In this document: positions 52,541 through 61,793 of the stretch, piece by piece | How the letters are laid out: each line of letters starts with the position of its first letter | Numbering within the stretch: the stretch's first letter is position 1 | Source: Acidobacteriaceae bacterium | Lineage (GTDB): Bacteria; Acidobacteriota; Terriglobia; Terriglobales; Acidobacteriaceae | Assembly: GCA_003165075.1 (NCBI GenBank) | Contig: PLSM01000181.1 | Span: forward strand, 662 to 64,661 | Length of the DNA stretch: 64,000 nt | Direction: 5' to 3' | Position numbers and translations under genes: made by a program | Notes under the pieces: model-generated | The model's database searches: none | What the model was told of the DNA's origin: nothing | What the model saw: the letters and a program-made list of their open reading frames with translations, nothing else

Positions 52541-53893
52541 ATGATTCTGCTTTTCTACAACCTGGCGGTGGTGGTGGCTTTGGTGGCCGGTGCCCCTTGG
52601 TGGGTGTGGCGCTTGACGACCACCCTTAAATACCGCGAGGGGCTGGCTGAACGCCTGGGCCGCGTCCCGCCGCGGTTGCGAAAGGATGCCCGGCCTGTTA
52701 TTTGGATTCATGCCGTATCGGTGGGCGAGGTTTTGACGGTCACCCGGCTGGTGGGCGAGTTGGATCGCGTCTTCTCCGGATACCGCGTCCTGATTTCCAC
52801 CACTACCCGCACCGGGCAAGAGCTCGCCCGCCAGCGCTTTGGAGCCGACCGCGTCTTCTATTGCCCACTGGATCTGCCCTGGGCAGTGCAGGCTTATCTC
52901 AATGCCCTGGAGCCCCGGCTGCTGATCCTGGCCGAGACGGAGTTCTGGCCCAACCTGCTCCATGGCTGCTTTGGTCGGGCAATTCCCGTGGCAGTGGTCA
53001 ATGCGCGCATCTCCGATCGATCCTGGCCACGCTACCGGCGGATGCGCCGGTTGTGGCGGCCTATTCTTGGGTGTTTGAGCCGGGTGATGGCGCAGACCGA
53101 AATTGACGCGGAACGCCTGCGGGCCATCGGGTGTCAGCCGCAAACAGTCACCGTCTCCGGCAATCTGAAGTTTGACGTGCGCGCGGCCCAGCAGGCTGAA
53201 GCCACGCGTCTGCTCCGAACGTTGGCCCCCGGTCTGCGCTTCGTAGTTGCAGGCAGCACGCTGGAAGGCGAAGAGGCCGAGTTGCTGGCAGCTTGGCCAC
53301 GCCTGCTTCATGCCGACCCGCATCTGGTGATGGTCCTGGCTCCCCGCCATCCTGAGCGCTTCGCCGCTGTCACCGCACTCTTCGACAGGTCCGGCATTGC
53401 CTGGGTCCGGCGGTCCGACTGGCAGCCGCAGCTTCCTTCAGGCCCGGCCCCATCACTCCAGCCGCTCGATCCTGGTCAGGTTGTTCTGCTCGACACTATC
53501 GGCGAACTGGCCTCCGTCTACTCGCTGGCCGCCGTTGCATTTGTGGGCGGCAGCCTCGCTCCGGGCTGGGGGCATAATCCGCTGGAGCCCGCCCAGTTTG
53601 GCGTCCCCATCGTCGTTGGCCCCTACTACCCCAATTTTCGCGCCATCACCGAGGATTTGCGCGCCCATCAGGCGCTCCGCATCGCTCCCAAAGAAGAGCT
53701 TGCTACGGTTCTGATTGACCTGCTCCTTGACCCCGTCGCTGCCGCCGCCATGGGCGAGCGGGCCCTGCAGGTATTCCAACAGCAGGCCGGGGCCACGGAC
53801 CGGTGTGTGGAGGCCATTCAGGAACTGCTGCCGCCTGAATTGGAACGGGCTGAAGCGGACCAACCAGCAGTCGTCGAGAAGCGGCCCGCATGA
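52541..53893 (+). CDS. waaA: 3-deoxy-D-manno-octulosonic acid transferase
   Basis: Inner-membrane glycosyltransferase that adds Kdo to lipid A precursor. A single N-terminal membrane anchor (ILLFYNLAVVVALVAGAPWW) precedes ERLGRVPP, then IWIHAVSVGEVLTVTRLV (a family signature) and the GT-B domain with FVVAGSTLEGEEAELL. The 450-residue length is near the E. coli value (425). The next gene, lpxK, overlaps its stop by four bases. It is the first gene of a lipid A/core LPS operon and one of the best signs of an outer membrane with LPS. Confidence 0.94.
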   Translation: MILLFYNLAVVVALVAGAPWWVWRLTTTLKYREGLAERLGRVPPRLRKDARPVIWIHAVSVGEVLTVTRLVGELDRVFSGYRVLISTTTRTGQELARQRFGADRVFYCPLDLPWAVQAYLNALEPRLLILAETEFWPNLLHGCFGRAIPVAVVNARISDRSWPRYRRMRRLWRPILGCLSRVMAQTEIDAERLRAIGCQPQTVTVSGNLKFDVRAAQQAEATRLLRTLAPGLRFVVAGSTLEGEEAELLAAWPRLLHADPHLVMVLAPRHPERFAAVTALFDRSGIAWVRRSDWQPQLPSGPAPSLQPLDPGQVVLLDTIGELASVYSLAAVAFVGGSLAPGWGHNPLEPAQFGVPIVVGPYYPNFRAITEDLRAHQALRIAPKEELATVLIDLLLDPVAAAAMGERALQVFQQQAGATDRCVEAIQELLPPELERAEADQPAVVEKRPA

Positions 53894-54912
53894 GCCAGGC
53901 ATCGTCAGCACGTCCCATTCTCCTGCCGCTGGTTCCTCTCTATCGGCTGGCCATGGCTTTGCGGGAGTTGCGGCTACGCTGGGGCCTGGAACCTGTGCGC
54001 CGCTTGCGCTATCCAGTGGTCAGCATCGGCAACCTCTCTGCCGGGGGAGCGGGCAAAACGCCCCTCACCATCGCGCTGGCCAAGCTTCTCATCGGCAAGG
54101 GATTCCATGTGGATGCGCTTTCGCGCGGATACGGACGCCAGAGTCGTTTGCCGGCCCGCGTCCGCCCCGATGGAACCGCGGCCGAGTTTGGTGACGAGCC
54201 GCTCCTGATTGCGCGGCAGGCGGGCGTGCCGGTTTATGTTGCTCCGCAGCGCTACGACGCAGGATTGCTCGCCGAGGCCGATGTTCTTGCCCAAGGCATG
54301 TCTGACGTACACTCCGTCCATCTCCTCGACGACGGATTTCAGCACCACCAACTCGGCCGGGACGTGGATATTCTGCTCCTGAATCTGTCCGACTGGCGAG
54401 ACAGGCTACTCCCCGCCGGCAACCTGCGCGAGCCGCTCCGAGCGCTGCATCGGGCCAACGTGATTGCCATTCCCGCAACCGAATCGGAACTGGAAACAGA
54501 ACTCCGCGCTCGAGGCTGGCAAGGTCCTATCTGGCGGTTACATCGCGGTATCGATGTTCCCGCTGTCGACGGTCCCATAGCCGCTTTTTGCGGCATCGCC
54601 CGTTCTGGGCAGTTTTTTCAGGGACTCGAATCCACGGGCCTGCGCCTTGCTGCCCGCATCGCTTTCCCTGACCACCACCCCTACACCTCCGCGGACCTCG
54701 AACGGGTGTTGTCAGCGGCGCGCAGGGCCGGTGCCACGTCGATCCTCACCACGGAGAAGGACTCCGCCCGGTTAGGCAATCTCGCATCAGTCTTTTCGGA
54801 ATCCCTTCCGCTCCTCACTGCCGGTCTTCGCATTGAAATCGAGGAGGAATCTGCGGCCATCGACTGGCTCATCGTCCACTTGGACCACGCCCCAATGCGC
54901 CTACCCGTGTGA
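53890..54912 (+). CDS. lpxK: Tetraacyldisaccharide 4'-kinase
   Basis: Phosphorylates the 4' position of the lipid A disaccharide at the inner membrane. The 340-residue protein has PVVSIGNLSAGGAGKTPLTI with the P-loop, the FHVDALSRGYGR block, and LLDDGFQHHQLGRDVDILLL, all LpxK signatures. Its N-terminal helix (LLPLVPLYRLAMALRELRLR) anchors it. It overlaps waaA, so both are co-translated. Confidence 0.95.
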   Translation: MSQASSARPILLPLVPLYRLAMALRELRLRWGLEPVRRLRYPVVSIGNLSAGGAGKTPLTIALAKLLIGKGFHVDALSRGYGRQSRLPARVRPDGTAAEFGDEPLLIARQAGVPVYVAPQRYDAGLLAEADVLAQGMSDVHSVHLLDDGFQHHQLGRDVDILLLNLSDWRDRLLPAGNLREPLRALHRANVIAIPATESELETELRARGWQGPIWRLHRGIDVPAVDGPIAAFCGIARSGQFFQGLESTGLRLAARIAFPDHHPYTSADLERVLSAARRAGATSILTTEKDSARLGNLASVFSESLPLLTAGLRIEIEEESAAIDWLIVHLDHAPMRLPV

Positions 54913-54924
54913 GAAAATCAGAGT

Positions 54925-56001
54925 TTGCACACGCAGTCCAAGTTTCGTTTGCTTGTGGTTCGCCTTGGCGCCATGGGCGACATTCTGCACGCGCTGCCGG
55001 CGATTACAGCCCTGCGCATGGCCCATCCGAGCTGGCGCATTGACTGGGTGGTGGAACCCAGGTGGAGGGCGCTGCTGTCCTCTCCAGGCAGTTCCGGGCG
55101 CGATGCTTCGCAACCCACACCCGCACAGCCGCTTGTCGACCAGATCCACCCGGCGCCCACAAAGGACTGGGGGCGCAGCCCGCTAAGTGGTAAGACCCTG
55201 CATGAAATCAACATCCTGCGCAAGGCTCTTCGGGCGGAGGCGTATGATGCGGTGCTGGATCTGCAGGGAGCCATTCGTTCTGCCGTAGTGGCCCGAATGA
55301 CAGGTTGCCAAAGGCTGATCGGCGAGGCCCGCCCGCGGGAGCAGGCAGCGAGCTGGCTGTTTACTGAGCGCGTAGCCACCTGTGGCGCACATGTAATCGA
55401 GCAAGACCTGGAACTGGCCTCGTCCGTGGCCGGAGATGAGCTCGAACCAGTGCGGCCATGGCTGCCTGTGAATCCTGTCGCTGAGGCCTGGGCCGACGAA
55501 TTCATGCTCCGCTTTGCGAACCAGCCCGCCGTGCTCATCAACCCCGGCGCGGGCTGGGGAGCCAAGCGCTGGCCCGCGGAGCGCTACGGCGCTGTTGCCC
55601 GCGGACTCATTCATCAGGGGTTTCGCGTGCTGGTCAACACAGGCCCCGGCGAGGAGCCTCTCGTGGACGTGATTCGCACAGAAACGGACGACGCAGTCAC
55701 TCCGCTCATCGGCAACCTGGACCAATTGATTGCGCTCACCCGCAGGATTACGCTGGCCATTGCCGGCGACACCGGCCCACTGCACCTGGCCTGTGCCCTG
55801 GGGCGGCCGGTTGTGGGCATCTACGGCCCCACAGACCCCAGCCGTAACGGCCCCTACGGCACTCGCTTCAAAGTGCTGCGCAGTCCGGAGAGCCGCCGCG
55901 ACCACACCCGTTACGAATCCCCGGAGGCTGGCTTGCTGACCATTACGCCGGAAGAAGTCTTGCAGGCCGCTAGCCAACTTCTAGCCGAGGAGACCGCTTG
56001 A
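54925..56001 (+). CDS. waaC: LPS heptosyltransferase I
   Basis: GT-B glycosyltransferase of family 9 that transfers heptose to the inner LPS core. The 358-residue protein has RLLVVRLGAMGDILHALPA at the start (the GAMGDxLH motif), VLINPGAGWGAKRWPAERYG, and AGDTGPLHLACALGRPVVGI, typical donor-binding blocks. The start is TTG at 54925 with only a weak ribosome binding site; its frame otherwise opens with no ATG before the first conserved block. The stop shares a base with the next ATG. WaaC against WaaF is decided by overall likeness, so the heptose position is tentative. Confidence 0.88.
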   Translation: MHTQSKFRLLVVRLGAMGDILHALPAITALRMAHPSWRIDWVVEPRWRALLSSPGSSGRDASQPTPAQPLVDQIHPAPTKDWGRSPLSGKTLHEINILRKALRAEAYDAVLDLQGAIRSAVVARMTGCQRLIGEARPREQAASWLFTERVATCGAHVIEQDLELASSVAGDELEPVRPWLPVNPVAEAWADEFMLRFANQPAVLINPGAGWGAKRWPAERYGAVARGLIHQGFRVLVNTGPGEEPLVDVIRTETDDAVTPLIGNLDQLIALTRRITLAIAGDTGPLHLACALGRPVVGIYGPTDPSRNGPYGTRFKVLRSPESRRDHTRYESPEAGLLTITPEEVLQAASQLLAEETA

Positions 56002-56657
56002 TGACCAAGCCCGGTGACTCGAAGCAACAGGACTGGATCGCTCGCTGGCAGCGCGTAGCCCGCCGCATCCGCGTGCCCCTGGGATTCCTCACCGCGGCGC
56101 TTTACCTGTTCGAGCTGTGGCGTCGCGCACCCCGGCCAGCCGCAGTGGCCTGGAGCCTGCTGCTCGTTGTGCCGGGCCTTTGGCTGCGGGGTTATGCCGC
56201 CGGCTATGTGAAGAAGAACCGCGAACTTACCCAGACCGGCCCCTACGCGCACACCCGCAACCCGCTCTACCTGGGCTCGGCGCTCATGGCTGCCGGTTTT
56301 GCCCTGGCGCTGCTCAGTTGGCCGGTGGCGCTGGTGCTCGCCGTCGGATTCCTGGCGATCTATATTCCCGTGATCGCCTCTGAGGAGCGCTTTTTGCGCT
56401 CAACTTTTCCAGAATTCGATGCCTATTGCCGCCGCGTGCCGCGACTGATCCCGCGTCTCACGGCTGCCCGCCAACCTTATGCCGAGAGCGAACCGGCGGC
56501 CGGCGGGCAGGGAATCTCCGCCGCGCCCGGCAGCTTCTCCTTCGCCCTTTACCTCAGGCACCACGAGTACAATGCAGCTATAGGGGTTGCGTTGCTCTAT
56601 TTCAGCTTGGTCTTTCTACGGCCGGTTCTGGGCGCGCTTTTGCATGGGCCCCGGTGA
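56001..56657 (+). CDS. Isoprenylcysteine carboxyl methyltransferase-like membrane protein
   Basis: A 218-residue membrane protein with four to five hydrophobic helices. The block RELTQTGPYAHTRNPLYLGS and ASEERFLRSTFPEFDAYCRR form the cofactor-binding half of the ICMT/PEMT family, which methylates small or lipid substrates using SAM. GAGGAG lies nine bases before the ATG, and TGATG overlaps the waaC stop. It is co-transcribed with LPS genes; a lipid or LPS-related target is possible but unproven. Confidence 0.82.
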   Translation: MTKPGDSKQQDWIARWQRVARRIRVPLGFLTAALYLFELWRRAPRPAAVAWSLLLVVPGLWLRGYAAGYVKKNRELTQTGPYAHTRNPLYLGSALMAAGFALALLSWPVALVLAVGFLAIYIPVIASEERFLRSTFPEFDAYCRRVPRLIPRLTAARQPYAESEPAAGGQGISAAPGSFSFALYLRHHEYNAAIGVALLYFSLVFLRPVLGALLHGPR

Positions 56658-56706
56658 GCGAATTCTGTAAAGCAATAATCAATCCTTCAAGGAGCAAGGC
56701 CAGCAG

Positions 56707-57477
56707 GTGAAGATGCGCACGACGTTACTGACGATCTTCTGCGCCCTCGCTCTTGCCGCGGCGATGCAGGGCCAGCAGGTTCCTCAGCTTGCGCCGCCCG
56801 CCCCCGGCTTCAGCTTTCCGCAGAGACAGACCCTTACCTACTCCGTAGACTGGCGTGTCTTTCCCGCTGGAACCGCCGTAATACGCTTCGAGGCCTCAGG
56901 CGACCGCGAACGCATCACCGCCAGCGCAGACACCATCGGCGCCATCAACCTGCTTTTCCACGTGAGCGACCACTTCCAGGCCAATTTCGATCATGCCAAG
57001 GGCTGCACCTATGAGTTCGACAAGCAAACCGTAGAAGGCCGCCGCCAGATAAACTCCATGCTCAGGATTGACTACGGCCAGTTCAAGTCCGTTCTGGACG
57101 AGAAGAACCTCGTTACCGGGCAAACCAAGCATGTGGAGTCGCCGGTACCGGGCTGCATGACCGATCTGCTGACCGGCGTTTTCTATTCTGCGTCGCAGCC
57201 TATGACGGTAGGGCACAGCTTCGTGATTCCCGTGGTCGATGCCATGCACAACGTGCCCGTCACCATGAAGGTGGAAGGCCGCGAGGAGATCAAGACCCCG
57301 CTGGGCACCTTCAAGACCGTGCGCGTGCAGCCCACAGCCGATGCCGGCGTAGTAAAGAACCGCGGCAACATCTGGATTTGGTATACCGATGACGAGCGCC
57401 ATCTGCCGGTGCAAATGCGCGCGCGCCTCTTCTGGGGCACCATCACGTTTCGCCTGGTCGGCAACGAAAACAAGTAG
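56707..57477 (+). CDS. DUF3108 exported protein
   Basis: A 256-residue protein with a signal peptide (LTIFCALALAAAMQGQ) and the DUF3108 beta fold: TLTYSVDWRVFPAGTAVIRF, VSDHFQANFD, MTDLLTGVFYSASQPM, EEIKTPLGTFKTVRVQP and YTDDERHLPVQM. DUF3108 proteins are periplasmic or outer-membrane linked, with a lipocalin-like or LolA-like shape. It follows the LPS genes directly. The GTG at 56707 has AAGGAG ten bases upstream; ATG at 56713 is possible. Confidence 0.85.
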   Translation: MKMRTTLLTIFCALALAAAMQGQQVPQLAPPAPGFSFPQRQTLTYSVDWRVFPAGTAVIRFEASGDRERITASADTIGAINLLFHVSDHFQANFDHAKGCTYEFDKQTVEGRRQINSMLRIDYGQFKSVLDEKNLVTGQTKHVESPVPGCMTDLLTGVFYSASQPMTVGHSFVIPVVDAMHNVPVTMKVEGREEIKTPLGTFKTVRVQPTADAGVVKNRGNIWIWYTDDERHLPVQMRARLFWGTITFRLVGNENK

Positions 57478-57564
57478 CGGGTCTGCGTTTACCGGCTCGA
57501 ATCAAATAGCGCTTCGCAAGGCAGGAATCCGATCTCTGACTTCCGATCTCCGCTCCCTGTCTTT

Positions 57565-57891
57565 CTATTGCATCCGGTAGCGCTCGCGCATCAGCCGCTG
57601 CAGCCGGGGCCAGTAAATCAGGTCAAAAGCCAGTTCCTTGTCGGGGAACATGGCCAGCGCCGCGCGGCGCGTGTCGGCCACCATTGCCGCAGCCTCGTCC
57701 ACAGTCAGGTTAGGGTCCTGCCAGATGACCTGCATCACCATGTTCACCACCATCTGCAGGCGGCGAATCTTGCGGCTCTCTTCTTTCAGCTCTTCAGGCG
57801 ATTGCACAGGTTGCCAGTCCTCTCCGCGAGGATTGGCGGTGCCTTGGCAGGCCTCCGGCTGCTCTTCCCACTCGAAACCCGTTGAACTCAT
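57565..57891 (-). CDS. Small conserved hypothetical protein
   Basis: A 108-residue protein with an acidic N-terminal part (FEWEEQPEACQGTANPRGED) and an amphipathic helical C-terminus (RKIRRLQMVVNMVMQVIWQD, AMVADTRRAALAMFPDKELA, ending RLMRERYRMQ). AAGGAGG precedes the ATG at 57891 by nine bases, better than any upstream start. It has no signal peptide or known domain; a soluble helical protein. It is convergent with the DUF3108 gene and divergent from mnmG. Confidence 0.7.
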   Translation of the reverse strand: MSSTGFEWEEQPEACQGTANPRGEDWQPVQSPEELKEESRKIRRLQMVVNMVMQVIWQDPNLTVDEAAAMVADTRRAALAMFPDKELAFDLIYWPRLQRLMRERYRMQ

Positions 57892-58024
57892 GGGGCAGGC
57901 CCTCCTTGGGGAAAGGTGGAATGGCTTGCTTTGTGTGCATCGTAACATTGTCCGACGGAGCTGTTCAGGCTTCGGCATGAGGTCCGGCTGCGACCAAGCC
58001 GTGCAGTCCGTAGAATAGGACTGG

Positions 58025-60067
58025 ATGGCTTTCACCGAACAATACGATGTCGCTGTGGTGGGCGCCGGTCACGCTGGATGCGAAGCGGCGATGGCGGCTG
58101 CGCGCATGGGCTTGAAGACTGCGCTCATCACCATGAATCTCGACCTGATTGCGCAGATGAGCTGTAACCCGGCCGTCGGTGGCGTGGCCAAGGGCCACCT
58201 TGTCCGCGAAGTGGATGCGCTGGGCGGAATCATGGGAGAGGTGGCAGACGCCGTAGGCATTCAGTTTCGCCTGCTCAACACCTCGCGCGGGCCGGCCGTG
58301 TGGAGTCCGCGGGCACAGTGCGACAAACAACTCTACCGGGTGAAGATGCGCGAGGTGCTGGAAGGCCAGCCGGGTCTGCACATCCGCCAGGCTGAAGTGG
58401 TCAACCTTGTCATCGAAGAGGATGGCGGTTCCTCGAACAAGACGGGTGCCCCAGGTCCAGATTCTGGAACCTGGGAAGGGAAATCCCGCCGCCGTGTCCT
58501 GGGCTTGAAACTGCGCGATGGCCGTCGACTGCTGGCGGGGGCCACGATTATTACGACCGGGACTTTTCTTAACGGCCTCATCCACTGTGGAGAAGAGCGC
58601 TATCCCGCCGGACGCAGCGGCGAACCGGCCAGTGTTCTGCTCGGCGAAGCGCTGCGCGCGTTGGGGCTTCGCACCTGCCGGCTCAAAACCGGGACGCCCC
58701 CGCGCCTTGATGGCCGTACCATCCGCTGGGCAGCTTTTGAGGAGCAGCCGGGCGACGCGGATCCCACTCCGTTTAGCTTTCGCACCAGGAAGATTGTGCA
58801 GCCGCAGGTCTGCTGCCACATCGCCTTTACTACGCCGGAAACGCTTCGCATCATTCGCGAAAACGTCCACCGGTCGGCAATGTATTCCGGGCAGATTGAG
58901 GGCATAGGCCCGCGCTATTGCCCCTCCATCGAAGACAAGATCGTCAAGTTTCCTGACAAGACGCAGCATCAGTTCTTCTTGGAGCCGGAGGGCCTGAACA
59001 CTCACGAGATTTACGTCAATGGGATGTCCACATCGCTGCCCATGGAGGTGCAATGGCAGATCGTGCGCTCCATTCCCGGCCTTGAAGAGGCGGAGATGCT
59101 GCGCCCCGGCTACGCCATTGAATACGACAGCGTGGATGCCACTGAACTCGACCGCACCTTGCGCGTAAAGAGCATGGAGGGTCTCTATCTCGCCGGCCAG
59201 ATTAACGGCACCAGTGGTTACGAAGAGGCCGCGTGTCAGGGCATTATGGCCGGCATCAACGCGGCGCTGTGGCTCAAGAATGAACCGCCGTTCACCATGG
59301 ACCGCACTGAAGGCTATACCGGCATCCTCATCGACGACCTGATCTCAAAAGGTACTAACGAGCCGTACCGCATGTTTACCTCGCGCGCTGAGTTCCGGTT
59401 ACACCTGCGCATTGACAACGCCGATCGCCGCCTGACTCCGCACGGCCGCCGCCTGGGACTCATCGGTGACCAGGCCTGGGCAGAGTACGAGCAGAAACAG
59501 GCCCGCTTAGCCGCCCTCAAAAGCCTGCTGACTAGTAGCAAGGTAGACACGGAGCGGCTGGCTGGCGCGGGTTTCGCCGGGTTGACCGCGACCGCCGGCC
59601 TTACGTGGGCGCAACTGCTCAAGAGGCCTGAAGTGACCATTGAGCCGGTGCTCGGTACGCTGCGCGAAGCGCTGGCCGCCGAGCCGCAACTGGAGGAAAT
59701 GGCCGCCGCGGTTGCCGGCGGCCACCCGCTCCCCTCGGTCCTTCGCAACGAAGCGCGGGCTGTCGAGACGGAAATCAAGTTCGCCGGCTACCTGGACCAG
59801 CAGAAGAAGTCTATCGAGAAGCTCAAGGCCGCTGAGGCCGTCGCTATTCCGGAGTGGATTGAATACGGGACCATCAGTGGCCTTTCGCGGGAGATGCGCG
59901 AGACCCTGAACCGGGTGCGTCCCGGCACCATCGGCCAGGCCAGCCGTATCCCCGGTGTTACACCGGCTGCAATCGGCTTGGTGCACGTGTCCATCCGGGT
60001 GCAGGCTGCACAACGCGCCGGCGGCAGCGGTCACACAATGGCGATACCGCGAAACAGCGGCCATTGA
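58025..60067 (+). CDS. mnmG: tRNA uridine-5-carboxymethylaminomethyl modification enzyme MnmG
   Basis: FAD-dependent partner of MnmE that modifies U34 of several tRNAs. The 680-residue protein has the FAD motif [17 protein letters not shown] (9-25), [34 protein letters not shown], and [20 protein letters not shown], all GidA signatures. It is about 50 residues longer than E. coli MnmG (629). About 15-20 of these lie near residues 135-158, where a palindromic repeat has entered in frame, and others at the C-terminus ([15 protein letters not shown] end). The rest looks intact, so function is probably kept. Confidence 0.95.
   Translation: MAFTEQYDVAVVGAGHAGCEAAMAAARMGLKTALITMNLDLIAQMSCNPAVGGVAKGHLVREVDALGGIMGEVADAVGIQFRLLNTSRGPAVWSPRAQCDKQLYRVKMREVLEGQPGLHIRQAEVVNLVIEEDGGSSNKTGAPGPDSGTWEGKSRRRVLGLKLRDGRRLLAGATIITTGTFLNGLIHCGEERYPAGRSGEPASVLLGEALRALGLRTCRLKTGTPPRLDGRTIRWAAFEEQPGDADPTPFSFRTRKIVQPQVCCHIAFTTPETLRIIRENVHRSAMYSGQIEGIGPRYCPSIEDKIVKFPDKTQHQFFLEPEGLNTHEIYVNGMSTSLPMEVQWQIVRSIPGLEEAEMLRPGYAIEYDSVDATELDRTLRVKSMEGLYLAGQINGTSGYEEAACQGIMAGINAALWLKNEPPFTMDRTEGYTGILIDDLISKGTNEPYRMFTSRAEFRLHLRIDNADRRLTPHGRRLGLIGDQAWAEYEQKQARLAALKSLLTSSKVDTERLAGAGFAGLTATAGLTWAQLLKRPEVTIEPVLGTLREALAAEPQLEEMAAAVAGGHPLPSVLRNEARAVETEIKFAGYLDQQKKSIEKLKAAEAVAIPEWIEYGTISGLSREMRETLNRVRPGTIGQASRIPGVTPAAIGLVHVSIRVQAAQRAGGSGHTMAIPRNSGH
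58443..58483. repeat. Palindromic repeat inserted in frame inside mnmG
   Basis: GGGTGCCCCAGGTCCAGATT then CTGGAACCTGGG folds as CCCAGGTCCAG/CTGGAACCTGGG with one bulged base. It matches the intergenic family at 871, 36129 and 49896 (GTGCCCC..GGTCC-GATTCT-GGACCTGGGAA). In mnmG it encodes [13 protein letters not shown], between two parts that align to a loop in other MnmG proteins. Its length keeps the frame open. Confidence 0.85.
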
Positions 60068-60207
60068 GTTGCGTCTTCTTAAGAAAACGGCCCCTTGCAC
60101 GGGGCGAGCTAAGAACAATTGAATTGTGAAGCCGCACCAGCCATCTCGCGGATCTCTGCTCGATGCGCAATTCCCGGCGTTTCCGGGCGCGTTCACGGCA
60201 TGGAAGA

Positions 60208-61044
60208 CTATAGGGGAAGGGCAGGGGAGAGCGCGAAATAGAAGCCTTGATAGTCCGCAACGAAGTGTGCGGATCGGAATGGAATGCGCAGCTTTCGAGG
60301 CAGACTCCACTGATCGATCTTCCGGTAACCAAGGTGCTCCATGCTGTTTATCAGTTGTTCGGCATTCATTACCTTGTACGGGGAATAGGAAAACGCTCCA
60401 TATTGCACGGTGTAATAAGTCTCTCCTGAATAGACCGGAACGCGATTGACCAGAACATGAGGCGGCTTTTCGGCTAGTTCACTCAGCATCTCGGCCAGAC
60501 CGGTTTCGATGTATTGGAGCGTGCCATTTGTAAGGTAGACCAAAGACCCATTCGCATCTTGCCTGTTTGTCGTGAACGACAGCGCATCCGCCAACTGCTC
60601 CTTCGCGAACTCCTCACCCCGCTGAGTAAACGATGGAAAATCGCACACCACCCACCGTAGACCGTCAGGGAACTGGATGTAGTCTTTATAAGCGTAGTAG
60701 CACTGCCCGTATCCTCCTCCCAGATCGAAAATAGTGCTGCCAGGACGCAGGATCTGTTGCAGCCGAAGAAGAGCCGGGTAGTCCCCCGGGTTAAAGAAAG
60801 AGAGTTTCTTCTGAAAATGGTCGACGACTTTCTTGTGGTCGAATCCCCTGGGCTTTGAGCTTGGCAGAGCAGCTATGGCAGCATCGTGGCTGGGATACAC
60901 CCCCCGATAACGAACCGCCATGTTGGCACACTTCCGGCCACGGTAAATGCAGAAGCGGGGAGACTCATTGTCACACATGAAGCAGGGATGGGTCAGCAGG
61001 TCTCTGGCAAAATTCAAACCTTCGCTGAGCGGGTAATTAATCAA
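60208..61044 (-). CDS. Putative methyltransferase, TIGR04325-like
   Basis: A 278-residue protein. The N-terminal 90 residues include YRGVYPSHDAAIAALPSSKP and the C-terminal part contains the SAM-binding start STIFDLGGGYGQCYYAYKDY (about 96-115), WVVCDFPSFTQRGEEFAKEQ and LVNRVPVYSGETYYTVQYGA. This matches a family of predicted methyltransferases found in surface polysaccharide clusters (TIGR04325). Here it stands alone between mnmG and an exported gene. Substrate unknown. Confidence 0.78.
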   Translation of the reverse strand: MINYPLSEGLNFARDLLTHPCFMCDNESPRFCIYRGRKCANMAVRYRGVYPSHDAAIAALPSSKPRGFDHKKVVDHFQKKLSFFNPGDYPALLRLQQILRPGSTIFDLGGGYGQCYYAYKDYIQFPDGLRWVVCDFPSFTQRGEEFAKEQLADALSFTTNRQDANGSLVYLTNGTLQYIETGLAEMLSELAEKPPHVLVNRVPVYSGETYYTVQYGAFSYSPYKVMNAEQLINSMEHLGYRKIDQWSLPRKLRIPFRSAHFVADYQGFYFALSPALPL

Positions 61045-61137
61045 GTCTTTCCCCCAATCGTGCAGGGTGCGTCCATATGAAGACGCTATTCACCGCATCG
61101 TCTTCGCTCCGCACCGGCGAAGGCGCGAGAACCCTGC

Positions 61138-61701
61138 TTATTGATCCTTCTTGTCGCTCCTGGTGAACAAGGGAATATGGAAGGGCATCTCGCCATTGGA
61201 CTGCTTCTTTGACTTGGCGTTCGAATCCTCGCGCAGCACCGTACGCTGCGAGTTGATGCACAGCCACCCGCCCCGCACTCGTTCGAAAACGTGCGTGAAG
61301 ACGCCCTTCTCGTCCACTTGGGATGAGTTGATCTTATGGTGCAGCACATACGTGCCGTTGGCCACCGCGATATCGCCCAGCATGCGGACAGTAATCACGC
61401 GCTGGGCCAGATGCATGGTTTTGTCTTCTCCCGTAATAAGGTTTGCCACTTGCTGGTTACGGGTGGTGATGTCGCCTGTAGCTGCAACATCCACAAACAA
61501 AGGCGATAGCACCAGCTCAAGGCTGTATTGATCGCGCTGATTCACAGCGCCGGACCAGGTATCCTCAATCTTTTGGAATTCGCGGACTTCAGGGGATTCG
61601 GCGGTTGTGGCGGCCGATTGGGCAGGCGCCGCCGCCGGAGTCTGGCCAACTGCAACCGAGCAAAACAGCAGGACAGAAAAACAAGCCAGAAAACGAGTCA
61701 T
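61138..61701 (-). CDS. Exported SnoaL-like (NTF2-fold) protein
   Basis: A 187-residue protein with a signal peptide (RFLACFSVLLFCSVAVGQ) at the ATG 61701. After an Ala/Pro-rich linker, the region VREFQKIEDTWSGAVNQRDQ to HVFERVRGGWLCINSQ has the cone-like SnoaL/DUF4440 outline, with beta strands and a helix. No catalytic residues are evident. The basic C-terminus is rich in Lys and Ser. It belongs to a large family of periplasmic proteins of unknown role. Confidence 0.75.
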   Translation of the reverse strand: MTRFLACFSVLLFCSVAVGQTPAAAPAQSAATTAESPEVREFQKIEDTWSGAVNQRDQYSLELVLSPLFVDVAATGDITTRNQQVANLITGEDKTMHLAQRVITVRMLGDIAVANGTYVLHHKINSSQVDEKGVFTHVFERVRGGWLCINSQRTVLREDSNAKSKKQSNGEMPFHIPLFTRSDKKDQ

Positions 61702-61793
61702 ACGCACACAAACTCCCACATTCGATGATATCTCTTTGACTTCCCATGGAAGCCGATTGAGAGCATGAATAAACGGGAACAAGGACCGCTGGT

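Noticed and set aside
57965-59053. 362-codon minus-strand frame over the mnmG start
   Set aside because: Covers the conserved FAD-binding part of mnmG on the other strand, so it is a shadow.
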